From positions 930,001 through 994,000 of the forward strand of contig NZ_CP109485.1 of NCBI RefSeq assembly GCF_035918235.1: DNA of 64,000 nucleotides, in the 5' to 3' direction. Below, in pieces: positions 36,336-45,301 of this stretch; positions within the stretch are counted from its first letter, which is position 1; every line of letters starts with the position of its first letter. The notes beneath the pieces were generated by a model. That model did not search any database, was not told where the DNA came from, and saw only the letters and a list, made by a program, of their open reading frames with translations. Position numbers and translations under genes: made by a program. This DNA is from Streptomyces sp. NBC_01445. Lineage in GTDB: Bacteria; Actinomycetota; Actinomycetes; Streptomycetales; Streptomycetaceae.

Positions 36336-37742
36336 ATGCGTACGGCACGAGGTGGGGGGCACGACACAGACACGTTGAGTACGGCGCAGGGAGTGGACAC
36401 TTCAGTGAGCGGCCAGACAGCGGCTTCGGAGCCGTACTTCCCCGGCCACGGCGACCCCCGCTACCGGGTGCACCGCTACGAGCTGTCCCTCGACTACCGC
36501 CCCGGTCCCAACCGCCTCGCGGGTCACGCCCGCATCAGCGCCATAGCGGGCCGGGCCCCGCTCACCGAGTTCCATCTCAACCTCGAGGGCTTCAGGCTCG
36601 GCAAGGTGCTCGTCGACGGCCGGCAGCCGCGCTACACGCACCGTGGCGGCAAGCTCCGGATCCGGCCCGTCAAGCCGCTGCGGGCCGGGGCCGCGTTCAC
36701 GGTGGAGGTGCACTGGTCGGGCAACCCGAAGCCGGTCAACAGCCCCTGGGGCGGGCTCGGCTGGGAGGAGCTGTCGGACGGCGCGCTCGTCGCCAGCCAG
36801 CCCGTCGGGGCGCCGTCCTGGTTCCCGTGCAACGACCGGCCCGACGACAAGGCCGCGTACCAGATCTCCCTCACGGTCCCCTCGCCGTACACGGTGGTCG
36901 TCGGCGGGCGCCTGCTCACGCGCACGACGAAGTCGTCGACGACGACCTGGGTGTACGAGCAGCAGGCACCGACGCCGAGCTATCTCGTGGGCCTCTCGAT
37001 CGGCATGTACCAGACGGTCCTGCTGGGCGAGCCGGGGCTCGGCGGTGTGCCGCAGAGCGCGTACGTGCCCGTACGTCTGCTGTCGGAGTTCTCGCGGGAC
37101 TTCGCCCGGCAGCCCGAGATGATGCGGCTCTTCGAGGACCTCTTCGGGCCCTATCCCTTCGGTGAGTACGCCGTCGTCGTGGCCGACGAGGACTTCGACG
37201 TCCCGGTCGAGGCGCAGGGACTCTCCCTGTTCGGCGCGAATCACGTGGACGGCGCGCGGGGCTGGGAGCGGCTCGTCGCGCACGAGCTGGCCCACCAGTG
37301 GTTCGGCAACAGCCTCACCATCGCCGACTGGCGGGACATCTGGCTGAACGAGGGCTTCGCCAAATACGCGGAGTGGCTGTGGTCGGAGCGCTCGGGCGGC
37401 CGATCCACGCAGGAACTGGCCGCCGCCGCGCACCGCGAGCTGTCCGTGCTCCCGCAGGATCTGCTGCTCGCCGACCCCGGCCGCAAGTCGCTGTTCGACG
37501 ACCAGGTCTACGAGCGCGGCGGGCTCACCGTGCACGCGATCCGGTGCGCGCTGGGCGACGAGCCGTTCTTCCGCATGGTGCGCGACTGGGTCTCGGCGCA
37601 CCGGCACGGCGTGGTCACGACGGAGGCGTTCACGGCGCACGTCGCCCGGTACGCGGCGGCGCCGGTCGGCGACCTCTTGACGGCGTGGCTGCGCCGCAGG
37701 CCTCTTCCGCCGCTCCCGGCACCTCTCGTCCCCTACAGGTAA
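36336..37742 (+). CDS. M1-family zinc metallopeptidase
   Basis: A 468-residue peptidase. Zinc site: H316, E317, H320 (HELAHQWFGN) and E339 (NEGFAKYAE). The exopeptidase GxMEN motif is replaced by VEAQGLSLFGAN, as in the shorter bacterial members. No signal peptide. It starts 36 bp after pls and is co-directional, so probably in the same operon. In epsilon-polylysine producers, as I recall, a polylysine-degrading aminopeptidase (Pld) is encoded next to pls; this gene is the obvious candidate for that self-protection or chain-trimming role. Start: ATG 36336 with AGGA five nt upstream; a GTG near 36402 is an alternative. Confidence 0.88.
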   Translation: MRTARGGGHDTDTLSTAQGVDTSVSGQTAASEPYFPGHGDPRYRVHRYELSLDYRPGPNRLAGHARISAIAGRAPLTEFHLNLEGFRLGKVLVDGRQPRYTHRGGKLRIRPVKPLRAGAAFTVEVHWSGNPKPVNSPWGGLGWEELSDGALVASQPVGAPSWFPCNDRPDDKAAYQISLTVPSPYTVVVGGRLLTRTTKSSTTTWVYEQQAPTPSYLVGLSIGMYQTVLLGEPGLGGVPQSAYVPVRLLSEFSRDFARQPEMMRLFEDLFGPYPFGEYAVVVADEDFDVPVEAQGLSLFGANHVDGARGWERLVAHELAHQWFGNSLTIADWRDIWLNEGFAKYAEWLWSERSGGRSTQELAAAAHRELSVLPQDLLLADPGRKSLFDDQVYERGGLTVHAIRCALGDEPFFRMVRDWVSAHRHGVVTTEAFTAHVARYAAAPVGDLLTAWLRRRPLPPLPAPLVPYR

Positions 37743-37752
37743 GGATTGCCCC

Positions 37753-38988
37753 GTGGCTGACGGAACACCACGCTTCCCCCTGGATCCCACGCCCGTCCAC
37801 GTGCCCGACGCCGTCCTGGACGACCTGCGCCGGCGCCTCGACATGACGCGCTGGCCCGACGACGTGGGGAACGGCGACTGGTTCTACGGGGTCGACCGCT
37901 CCTACCTCCAGGAGCTGGCCGAGTACTGGCTGCACAGCTACGACTGGCGCAAGGCCGAAGCCGCGATCAACGCCTACGAGCACTACCAGGTGCGCGTGGA
38001 CGGTGTCCCTGTGCATTTCATGCGCAGGCCCGGAGCCGGCCCGAACCCCACGCCGCTGATCCTCACCCACGGCTGGCCCTGGACCTTCTGGCACTGGTCC
38101 AAGGTCGTCGACCCGCTCGCCGACCCCGCGGCCTTCGGCGGGGACCCGGCCGACGCGTTCGACGTCATCGTCCCGTCCCTGCCCGGCTTCGGCTTCTCGG
38201 CGCCGCTGCGAGACCACCCCGACATGAACTTCTGGAAGGTCGCCGACCTCTGGCACACCCTCATGACCGACACTCTCGGCCACACCCGGTACGCCGCCGG
38301 CGGCTGCGACATCGGCGCCCTGGTCACCGGTCAGCTCGGCCACAAGTACGCGGACGAACTCCTGGGCATCCACATCGGATCGGGCCTGAAACTGGACTTC
38401 TTCACCGGCGACCGCGCCTGGGACTTCAGTGGCGGCCGGCCCATCCCCGACGGACTGCCCGACGACATCCAGGCCGGGATCCTGACCTTGGACCGCCGCT
38501 TCGCCTCCCACCTGGCCGTGCACGTCCTCGACCCCAGCACGCTCGCCTACGGCCTGAGCGACTCGCCCGTCGGGCTGCTCGCCTGGATCCTGGAGCGCTG
38601 GGTCAGCTGGAGCGACCACCACGGCGACATCGAGACCGTCTTCACGAAGGACGACCTGCTCACCCACGCCACGATCTTCTGGGCCGGCAACACGATCGGC
38701 ACGTCGACGCGGTACTACGCGAACGCCAACCGCTACCCGTGGACGCCCGCCCACACCCGCACGCCCGTCGTCGAGGCCCCCACCGGGCTGACCTTCGTGG
38801 GCCACGAGAACCCGCCCGGCGTCACGACGGCGCAGCAGCGCGTCGACAACTGGCTCGCGAGCGACCGCGCCGACTGGTACCACCACGTGAACGTCAACGC
38901 CCATGACGCGGGCGGGCACTTCATCCCGTGGGAGGTCCCGGGCGCCTGGGTCGACGATCTGCGCCGCACGTTCCGCGGGCGGCGCTGA
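37753..38988 (+). CDS. Epoxide hydrolase (EHN-domain alpha/beta-hydrolase)
   Basis: A 411-residue hydrolase. The N-terminal ~110 residues are the EHN cap found in microsomal-type and fungal epoxide hydrolases (HVPDAVLDDLRRRLDMTRWP); the alpha/beta core has HGWPWTFWHW (oxyanion), the nucleophile Asp in GGCDIGALVTG, and the catalytic His in HDAGGHFIPWE. No signal peptide. GTG 37753 follows the peptidase by 10 bp with AAGGA seven nt upstream, so it is likely part of the pls operon, although a link between polylysine and epoxides is not evident. Substrate unknown. Confidence 0.92.
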   Translation: MADGTPRFPLDPTPVHVPDAVLDDLRRRLDMTRWPDDVGNGDWFYGVDRSYLQELAEYWLHSYDWRKAEAAINAYEHYQVRVDGVPVHFMRRPGAGPNPTPLILTHGWPWTFWHWSKVVDPLADPAAFGGDPADAFDVIVPSLPGFGFSAPLRDHPDMNFWKVADLWHTLMTDTLGHTRYAAGGCDIGALVTGQLGHKYADELLGIHIGSGLKLDFFTGDRAWDFSGGRPIPDGLPDDIQAGILTLDRRFASHLAVHVLDPSTLAYGLSDSPVGLLAWILERWVSWSDHHGDIETVFTKDDLLTHATIFWAGNTIGTSTRYYANANRYPWTPAHTRTPVVEAPTGLTFVGHENPPGVTTAQQRVDNWLASDRADWYHHVNVNAHDAGGHFIPWEVPGAWVDDLRRTFRGRR

Positions 38989-39004
38989 GCGGGGCCTGTG
39001 GGCG

Positions 39005-39625
<621 letters not shown>

Positions 39626-39631
39626 TCGCCG

Positions 39632-39637
39632 ATTGTA
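39632..39637 (-). promoter_or_regulatory. Leaderless -10 hexamer (TACAAT) of the yciO-like gene
   Basis: On the minus strand TACAAT ends 6 nt before ATG 39625; there is no Shine-Dalgarno sequence. Confidence 0.5.
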
Positions 39638-39688
39638 GGGGCCGCGGTCACACTTCGATCTCCGAACGGGCGCGGCTCTCCCCCGAAA

Positions 39689-39730
39689 GCGGTCCCCTCA
39701 AAGCAGTCCCCTCAAAGCAGTCCCCTCAAG
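39689..39730. repeat. Three 14-bp tandem repeats
   Basis: GCGGTCCCCTCAAA, GCAGTCCCCTCAAA and GCAGTCCCCTCAAG follow each other without gaps in the space between the divergent yciO-like and lysE-like genes. A short VNTR; the number may vary between strains, and the unit could bind a regulator. Confidence 0.85.
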
Positions 39731-39768
39731 GCAAAAGGAAATGCGGTCACGACACGCCAAGGTGTTGT

Positions 39769-40416
39769 ATGGCCCTCATGGTGTCTTCCGACCGACTGCT
39801 GGCCTTCGCGGCCATGTCGTTCCTGCTGATCGTGATCCCGGGCCCCAGCGTGCTGTTCGTGATCGGACGGGCGCTCAGTCAGGGCCGCCGTGCCGCGCTG
39901 ACCACCGTCGTGGGCAACACACTCGGCGCCTACGTGCTCGTCGTGGCCGTGGCGCTCGGTGTCGGTGCCGTCGTGGAGCGCTCAGTCCTCGTCTTCACCG
40001 CGCTGAAGCTCGTCGGCGCCGCGTATCTGGTGTACCTGGGCATCAAGGCGGTGCGCCAACGGCGTTCGCTGCACGCCGCGTTCACGGGTGACGGAGTCGC
40101 GCACGGCAGCCTGCGTACGTTGTGGGAGGGGTTCGCCGTCGGCGTGGCCAACCCCAAGACGATCGTGTTCTTCGCCGCCGTGCTGCCGCAGTTCGTGGAC
40201 CGCAGCCAGGGGCACGTCACCCTTCAGATGCTGCTGCTCGGCCTGGTCTTCAACGTCATCGCGGTGGCGTCCGACAGCGTGTGGGGCCTGGTCGCGGCGA
40301 CGACGCGGAGCTGGTTCGCCCGCTCGCCGCGGCGGCTCGGCATGGTCGGCGGCGTCGGTGGGCTCACGATGATCGGCCTGGGCGTCACCGTAGCGGCGAC
40401 GGGCCGTACCGACTAG
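39769..40416 (+). CDS. LysE/RhtB-family amino-acid exporter
   Basis: A 215-residue membrane protein with about six transmembrane segments. The family signature is present: FLLIVIPGPSVLFVIGRALS, GNTLGAYVLVVAVALG, KLVGAAYLVYLGIKAVR and NPKTIVFFAAVLPQF. Exports amino acids or related compounds; the substrate cannot be told. Starts at ATG 39769 or ATG 39778; AAAAGGAA lies about 30 nt upstream, not ideally placed. The three tandem repeats at 39689-39730 lie in its upstream region. Confidence 0.92.
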   Translation: MALMVSSDRLLAFAAMSFLLIVIPGPSVLFVIGRALSQGRRAALTTVVGNTLGAYVLVVAVALGVGAVVERSVLVFTALKLVGAAYLVYLGIKAVRQRRSLHAAFTGDGVAHGSLRTLWEGFAVGVANPKTIVFFAAVLPQFVDRSQGHVTLQMLLLGLVFNVIAVASDSVWGLVAATTRSWFARSPRRLGMVGGVGGLTMIGLGVTVAATGRTD

Positions 40417-40430
40417 GGGTGTTCGCCTGT

Positions 40431-41054
40431 CTACGGCGCGAGCGCGACGCCCAGGGAGACGGCGCCTATGGGCTTCGGCGCGCCCTGCTCGTAGAAGGCG
40501 TCCAGTGCCGTGATCGTGAATCCGGCCTCCGCCAGCAGGTCGGTGATCGGGCGCGTGAGGTGACAGCCGCCGAAGAGCCGCTTGTTCACCGGTTCGATGC
40601 GTCGCTGCCGGCGGCGTACGTTCTCGTCCTCTTCCGGTGCGAGCCCGTGCTCCAGGAAATGCAGTGTCCCGCCGGGCCGCAACACGCGGCGCACCTCGCG
40701 CAGGGCGGCCCCGGCGTCGGGGATGGTGCACAGCGTCCAGGTCGACAGCGCGGTGTCGAAGCTGTTGTCCTCGAAGGGCAGCGACTGGCCGTCCGGGCCC
40801 GCACGGCGCACCGGGACGGACGCCGCGCCGACCCGCTCGGCGGCGAGTCGCCATCCGACGTCCGAGGGTTCGATCGCGACGACGCCCTCGACGGTCGACG
40901 GGTAGTAGGGGACGTTGTGTCCCGTGCCGAACCCGATCTCCACGACCTGGCCTCGCAGCCCCTCGCAGACCCGCCGTCTCAGCGGTGCGGTCATCTTCAC
41001 GCCACAGGCGACATCGATGATCCGGGGCAGCACTTGCTCGGCATAGAACCCCAT
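40431..41054 (-). CDS. Class I SAM-dependent methyltransferase
   Basis: A 207-residue methyltransferase. Motif I VVEIGFGTGHNVPYYP, motif II AIEPSDVGWRLA, motif IV-like DTALSTWTLCTIPD, and LREVRRVLRPGGTLHFLEHG. It resembles the UbiE/phospholipid N-methyltransferase-like proteins of actinobacteria, so a lipid or quinone substrate is conceivable. ATG 41054 is preceded by GGAGG six nt upstream; the longer frame is a shadow. Convergent with the LysE-type exporter, 14 bp apart. Confidence 0.9.
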   Translation of the reverse strand: MGFYAEQVLPRIIDVACGVKMTAPLRRRVCEGLRGQVVEIGFGTGHNVPYYPSTVEGVVAIEPSDVGWRLAAERVGAASVPVRRAGPDGQSLPFEDNSFDTALSTWTLCTIPDAGAALREVRRVLRPGGTLHFLEHGLAPEEDENVRRRQRRIEPVNKRLFGGCHLTRPITDLLAEAGFTITALDAFYEQGAPKPIGAVSLGVALAP

Positions 41055-41196
41055 GGCGGTCCTCCATATCTCCTTTCCAGCATGGCATCGCGGCGGCCCC
41101 CGTGCGACGTTGCTGAACCGCGACCTTCCGGACCGCAACCATGGCTGTTTCTGAGCGGTCCAATCCGTAACTCACAGGAGACCCAGGAGGAACGTC

Positions 41197-42681
41197 TTGT
41201 CCCTTGCGCCCCGTAATCGCCGTCGTCTGTCGCAGGCCCTGATCGCCTGCGGATGCGCGGTGACGCTGCTCGCCGGCTGCTCGGAGGGCGACGCCCGCGA
41301 GGACCGCACCGCCGACCCGGCTCCGAGGGTGCCCACGGGCCGGGGCACGGGCGAGCGCGGGCTCGGGGACTTCGACCGGGACGGCTACGACGACTTCGTG
41401 ACGTCCCTGACCACGCGGAACAAGTTCAGCCAGCCGACCGGCTATCACCTGCTCGTCCTCCCCGGCTCCGCGAAGGGCCTGGACCCCGGGCGCCGCAGGA
41501 CCTACCGCGACTTCTTCTACGGTCCGCTGCTCCGCGCCGACCTCAACGGTGACGGCTACACGGACCTGGTCGCGACGCGGACCGACCACCTCGCCAAGGA
41601 TCCGGCGCGCCGGGACGACCCAGGCACTGCCGTGATCCTGCCCGGTGGAAAGAAGGGCCTCGGCGACCCGGTCCCCGTCAAGGCCGCCGGTCTCGTCACG
41701 GCGAGCGCGGCCACCGATGTCGACGGCGACGGGGCCGTCGACCTGGTCTACGCGGGGTACCACCCCCACGGGAACGACACCGAACTGCCGGACCGGCAGG
41801 GCCTGGTGGCCTACGGGCCCTTCGGCAAGGACGGCGCGCCCGCCCGTACCACCGAACTCAAGAGCACGGCGAGCCCCAGCCAGGCGATCAGCGGGGACTT
41901 CGACAGCGACGGCTACGGAGATGTCATGTTCACCGACCCCAGCCCGGACGAGGCGGACACGGATCCGCCGGTCGACAACGGCCCGTACGTGACGTACTTC
42001 CGGGGCAGCCCCCGCGGGCTGACGCCGGCCCGGCCGCCCGGGAACCTCGGCAACGATACGTACGACGGAGTCCTGGTGCCGCGCAGCGGTGACGTCGACG
42101 GCGACGGGATCGAGGACATTCTCGCGCCCGGCTACCGCGACGTGGGTGTCGCGGAAGGCCCCGCCTCGGGGCGGCTCACCGTGGCGTACGGGTCGAAGTC
42201 GGGTGTGGGAGGCGGGCGGCCGAACGCCGTCTTCGACCAGGAGACACCCGGTGTTCCGGGCGACTCGCAGGGCAAGGACGCTTTCGGAAGGGGCGCGGGC
42301 ACCGGCGATGTGAACGGTGACGGGCATCCGGATCTGCTCGTGGACACGCCGGGAGAGGACCAGGGCAACGGCCGCTTCACGCTGCTGCCGGGCGGTCCCG
42401 AGGGCTCCCCGACGGGCGCGAACGCGACCGCCTTCGACCTCGACACCCCCGGTTTGCCCGGCAAGCACGACCCGTCGGGCGGTGACGGGTTCGCCGCCAC
42501 GTTCCCGCTCCTCGACGTCAACGGCGACGGCCGCTCCGACGTGGTGGCGAACGCCCCCGGCTATCGGCGTGGCAAGGGCGGCCTCTGGCTCTTCCCGGGT
42601 ACCCCGGAGGGACTTGGCACGGCCGGACGGATCCAGTTCCTGGATCCGTCCGGCCTCGGGCTCCCGCCGCGCACCGCGTAG
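41197..42681 (+). CDS. FG-GAP/VCBS repeat lipoprotein (integrin-alpha-like)
   Basis: A 494-residue secreted protein. The signal peptide ends in a lipobox (VTLLAGC, Cys28). Seven or so FG-GAP-like blades follow, each with a calcium-loop motif such as FDRDGYDDF, LNGDGYTDL, VDGDGAVDL, FDSDGYGDV, VDGDGIEDI, VNGDGHPDL and VNGDGRSDV, giving a beta-propeller. The start is a TTG at 41197, six nt after AGGAGG; no ATG or GTG is available nearby. Likely anchored outside the membrane and calcium-binding; ligand unknown. Single gene. Confidence 0.9.
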   Translation: MSLAPRNRRRLSQALIACGCAVTLLAGCSEGDAREDRTADPAPRVPTGRGTGERGLGDFDRDGYDDFVTSLTTRNKFSQPTGYHLLVLPGSAKGLDPGRRRTYRDFFYGPLLRADLNGDGYTDLVATRTDHLAKDPARRDDPGTAVILPGGKKGLGDPVPVKAAGLVTASAATDVDGDGAVDLVYAGYHPHGNDTELPDRQGLVAYGPFGKDGAPARTTELKSTASPSQAISGDFDSDGYGDVMFTDPSPDEADTDPPVDNGPYVTYFRGSPRGLTPARPPGNLGNDTYDGVLVPRSGDVDGDGIEDILAPGYRDVGVAEGPASGRLTVAYGSKSGVGGGRPNAVFDQETPGVPGDSQGKDAFGRGAGTGDVNGDGHPDLLVDTPGEDQGNGRFTLLPGGPEGSPTGANATAFDLDTPGLPGKHDPSGGDGFAATFPLLDVNGDGRSDVVANAPGYRRGKGGLWLFPGTPEGLGTAGRIQFLDPSGLGLPPRTA

Positions 42682-42840
42682 GGCTCAGCCGCCCGGGGGG
42701 ACCGTCCCGTGTGGCCCGGTTCGCCGGCGAGGGGCATGGTGCCGCCCTGGGGCGTTTCGGGTCGGAGGCGTTGATGCCGGACCTGCGGCCCCGCCAATCG
42801 ATCAACGATCCCGGGACCGGCCCCGACCACGGCCCTCGCT

Positions 42841-44502
42841 TCACCCGGTCTCCGGCGCTTCCAGCAGGTCGCGTACCTCCTCCGCGGTCGTCTCCTGAAG
42901 GTCCTCGCCGAGCAGCAGCCAGCGGGTGATGGCGATCGATTCGAGGAACGGCAGGTCGTGGCTGGCGATCAGGAGGGCGCCCTCGTACGACTCCAGTGCG
43001 CTCGTCAACTGCCGCACGCTGGCCATGTCCAGGCTGTTGGTCGGCTCGTCGAGCATCAGGAGCTGCGGAGCCGGTGCGGCGAGCATCGTCGCCGCGAGTG
43101 CCGCACGGAAGCGTTCGCCGCCGGAGAGAGTGCCGGCCGGCTGCTCCGCGCGGGCGCCCTTGAACAGGAACCGCGCGAGCTGTGAGCGGATGTGGTTGTC
43201 GGTGACGCCCGGGGCCATGCGGGCCACATTCGCCGCGACGCTCAACTGCTCGTCCAGTACGTCGAGGCGCTGCGGCAGGAACCGCAGCGGGACGAACGTC
43301 TTCGCCTCGCCCGACAGCGGTTCCAGCTCACCGGTGAGGGTGCGCAGGAGCGTGGTCTTCCCGGCTCCGTTGCGCCCCACCAGCGCGATGCGCTCGGGGC
43401 CGTGGATGTGGAGGCTGCCGTCGCGCAACTTGCCGTGCGGGAGGCTCAGTTCGTCGAGGCTCAGGACCGTACGGCCCGTGGGTACGGCGGTGTGGGGCAG
43501 GCTCACGCGGATCTCGGCGTCGTTGCGGATCGCCTCCGCGGCCTCCTCGCGCCGCTCGTGCGCCTCGCCGAGCCGGTCCTCGTGCAGTCCGCGCAGTTTG
43601 TCGCCGGACTCCTGCGCGGACCGCTTCTTCTCCCCCGCGACGATTCGCGGGGCCTTGCGCTGGGCGTCCAGCTTCTTGCTCTGCCTGGCGCGGCGGGCCA
43701 CCTTGATCTGGGTCTCTTCCAGTTCGCGCTTCTGCCGGCGCACGTCGGCCTCGGCGGCCCGCAGCATCCGGCCGGCCGCCTCCTGCTGGGTGGCGAGCGC
43801 CTCCTCGTACGCGGACCAGCCGCCGCCGTACCAGCTCACGGAGCCGGAGCGCAGTTCGGCGATGCGGTCGACCCGTTCGAGGAGTTCGCGGTCGTGGCTG
43901 ACCACGACGAGGACGCCGGAGCGCCAGGAGTCGACGGCCTCGTAGAGCCTGCGCCGTGCGAAGACGTCCAGGTTGTTGGTCGGCTCGTCCAGCAGGAGGA
44001 TGTCGGGGCGCTCCAGGAGCAGGGCGGCGAGGCGCAGGAGGATGGTCTCGCCGCCGGACAACTGGCCGACGGTGCGGTCGAGTTCGACGTCCGCGAGGCC
44101 GAGTGAGCCCAGGGTCGCGAGAGCCCGCTCCTCGACGTCCCAGTCGTCGCCGACCGTGTCGAAGTGCTCCTCGCTCACGTCGCCGTTCTCGATGGCGCGC
44201 AGCGCGGCGCGCCGCTCTGCGATACCGAGGGCCTGGTCGACGCGCATCGAGGTGTCGAGGGTGATGTTCTGCGGCAGGTACGCGAGGCTGCCGCCGACGG
44301 TCACCGACCCCTGGGAGGGGGCGAGTTGGCCGGCGAGCAGGCGCAGCAGTGTGGACTTGCCGGTGCCGTTCGTGCCGACGAGTCCGGTACGGCCCCGGCC
44401 GATGGAGAGGGAGAGCCCGTCGAGGACGGGCGTGCCGTCCTGCCACTGGAAGGACAGGCCGGAGCAGGTCAGGGAGGCGCTGGGCGCGGTGGGTGTCGCC
44501 AT
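42841..44502 (-). CDS. ABC-F family ATPase
   Basis: A 553-residue protein with two ABC cassettes and no membrane segment: Walker A GTNGTGKST and GRNGAGKTT, signatures LSGGE (both), Walker B LLLDEPTNNL and LMLDEPTNSL; the linker (about 245-320) is a charged double helix (QKRELEETQIKVARRARQSK) typical of ABC-F. ABC-F proteins act on the ribosome, and some confer resistance to peptidyl-transferase-centre antibiotics; others are translation factors. Which kind this is cannot be told. Start ATG 44502; the frame continues upstream to 44556 without a better ribosome site. The upstream region contains a hairpin that could attenuate transcription. Confidence 0.92.
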   Translation of the reverse strand: MATPTAPSASLTCSGLSFQWQDGTPVLDGLSLSIGRGRTGLVGTNGTGKSTLLRLLAGQLAPSQGSVTVGGSLAYLPQNITLDTSMRVDQALGIAERRAALRAIENGDVSEEHFDTVGDDWDVEERALATLGSLGLADVELDRTVGQLSGGETILLRLAALLLERPDILLLDEPTNNLDVFARRRLYEAVDSWRSGVLVVVSHDRELLERVDRIAELRSGSVSWYGGGWSAYEEALATQQEAAGRMLRAAEADVRRQKRELEETQIKVARRARQSKKLDAQRKAPRIVAGEKKRSAQESGDKLRGLHEDRLGEAHERREEAAEAIRNDAEIRVSLPHTAVPTGRTVLSLDELSLPHGKLRDGSLHIHGPERIALVGRNGAGKTTLLRTLTGELEPLSGEAKTFVPLRFLPQRLDVLDEQLSVAANVARMAPGVTDNHIRSQLARFLFKGARAEQPAGTLSGGERFRAALAATMLAAPAPQLLMLDEPTNSLDMASVRQLTSALESYEGALLIASHDLPFLESIAITRWLLLGEDLQETTAEEVRDLLEAPETG

Positions 44503-44964
44503 GGTGTTCTCGCATTCGCAAGCGCGGTGGGAGGGGGCTACGTATGCGAGCACCACGCGGCGACCGAGCCGGGAATCCGGAGATCCGAAAACCGGGCAAG
44601 GGGGGTGCGGCTGTCCGACAGATCATCGGGGACGGCTCATGCACCGAGGTCGCATCCACGCGGGGTCACGGGCGGCACGGAACGGCCGCTGCGGCGTGAC
44701 GGGCGTACGGCGGCGAAGGCCGTACGGCGCGGTGATCGCGATCCTCAGATGCGCAACGTCCACCTCAATCGGAGACAACAGAGACGCTGAAAACCTTAAC
44801 GAGCGGGTGATCGGAAGGCAAGATCCCCAGGTCACGGGCCCTATCCCGCCCGCCGTGCACCCTGGGCGCCCGACATGCACCATGCGCGGCCGCGTGCAAG
44901 TCTGGAGGTGGTCGGACTACCGTCGGGCACTCGCTTCCGGCGCACTCCGGCAGGAGGAGCGATC
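44503..44964. other. Divergent leader region upstream of ABC-F and a small gene
   Basis: About 460 bp without a convincing gene. Overlapping short frames exist on both strands but are not supported. It contains the hairpin at 44704-44726 and the ribosome site CAGGAGGAG for the small protein at 44965. Its length is consistent with a regulated leader for the ABC-F gene. Confidence 0.45.
44704..44726 (-). promoter_or_regulatory. Hairpin in the ABC-F leader
   Basis: CGTACGGC (44704-44711) and GCCGTACG (44719-44726) pair perfectly over 8 bp around GGCGAAG. It lies about 200 nt ahead of the ABC-F start on the minus strand. Leader attenuation is common for antibiotic-inducible ABC-F genes; no U-run follows, so this remains speculative. 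Confidence 0.3.
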
Positions 44965-45159
44965 ATGAGCAAGAAACAGAGCCGACACAACCGCGGCGCC
45001 CGCTCAGGCGGCCACGACCATGACCGCAGCGCCCCCGCCGCCGAGAAGAAGTCGACGCCGGAGCCGATCACGAAGGCGACCGACCCCTCCGAGGAGCCCG
45101 CACGCCGGATCTCGGAGCACCACTCGCACAAACCGCCGCGGAAGTTCGGCCACAACTGA
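44965..45159 (+). CDS. Small charged hypothetical protein
   Basis: A 64-residue hydrophilic protein, rich in Lys, His, Ser and Pro (MSKKQSRHN, RISEHHSHKPPRKFGHN) with no hydrophobic core, so probably disordered. ATG 44965 has AGGAGGAG eight nt upstream, which supports it as a real gene; the longer upstream frame is unsupported. The C-terminal HHSHKPP stretch might bind metal. I do not recognise the family. Confidence 0.65.
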   Translation: MSKKQSRHNRGARSGGHDHDRSAPAAEKKSTPEPITKATDPSEEPARRISEHHSHKPPRKFGHN

Positions 45160-45289
45160 CGCACGGGCCGGCCGCCCACACCGTTACGTCCTGCGACACG
45201 GGGTCACGGAACGCTGCCCCCGCGTCGAACGCTGCCCCCGCGCACACGAGTGGTGACCGCCCGCCGCCGGCCGGTCACGATCGCGGCCC

Positions 45290-45295
45290 TAGAGT
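45290..45295 (+). promoter_or_regulatory. Leaderless -10 hexamer (TAGAGT)
   Basis: TAGAGT ends 6 nt before the ATG at 45302; no ribosome site is present. Confidence 0.5.
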
Positions 45296-45301
45296 GCCCG
45301 C

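Noticed and set aside
37630..38919. 429-residue minus-strand frame opposite the epoxide hydrolase
   Set aside because: Low-complexity Val/Gly/Asp shadow, no motif.
44623..44883. 86-residue minus-strand frame upstream of ABC-F
   Set aside because: Considered as a leader peptide, but too long, no ribosome site and no family.
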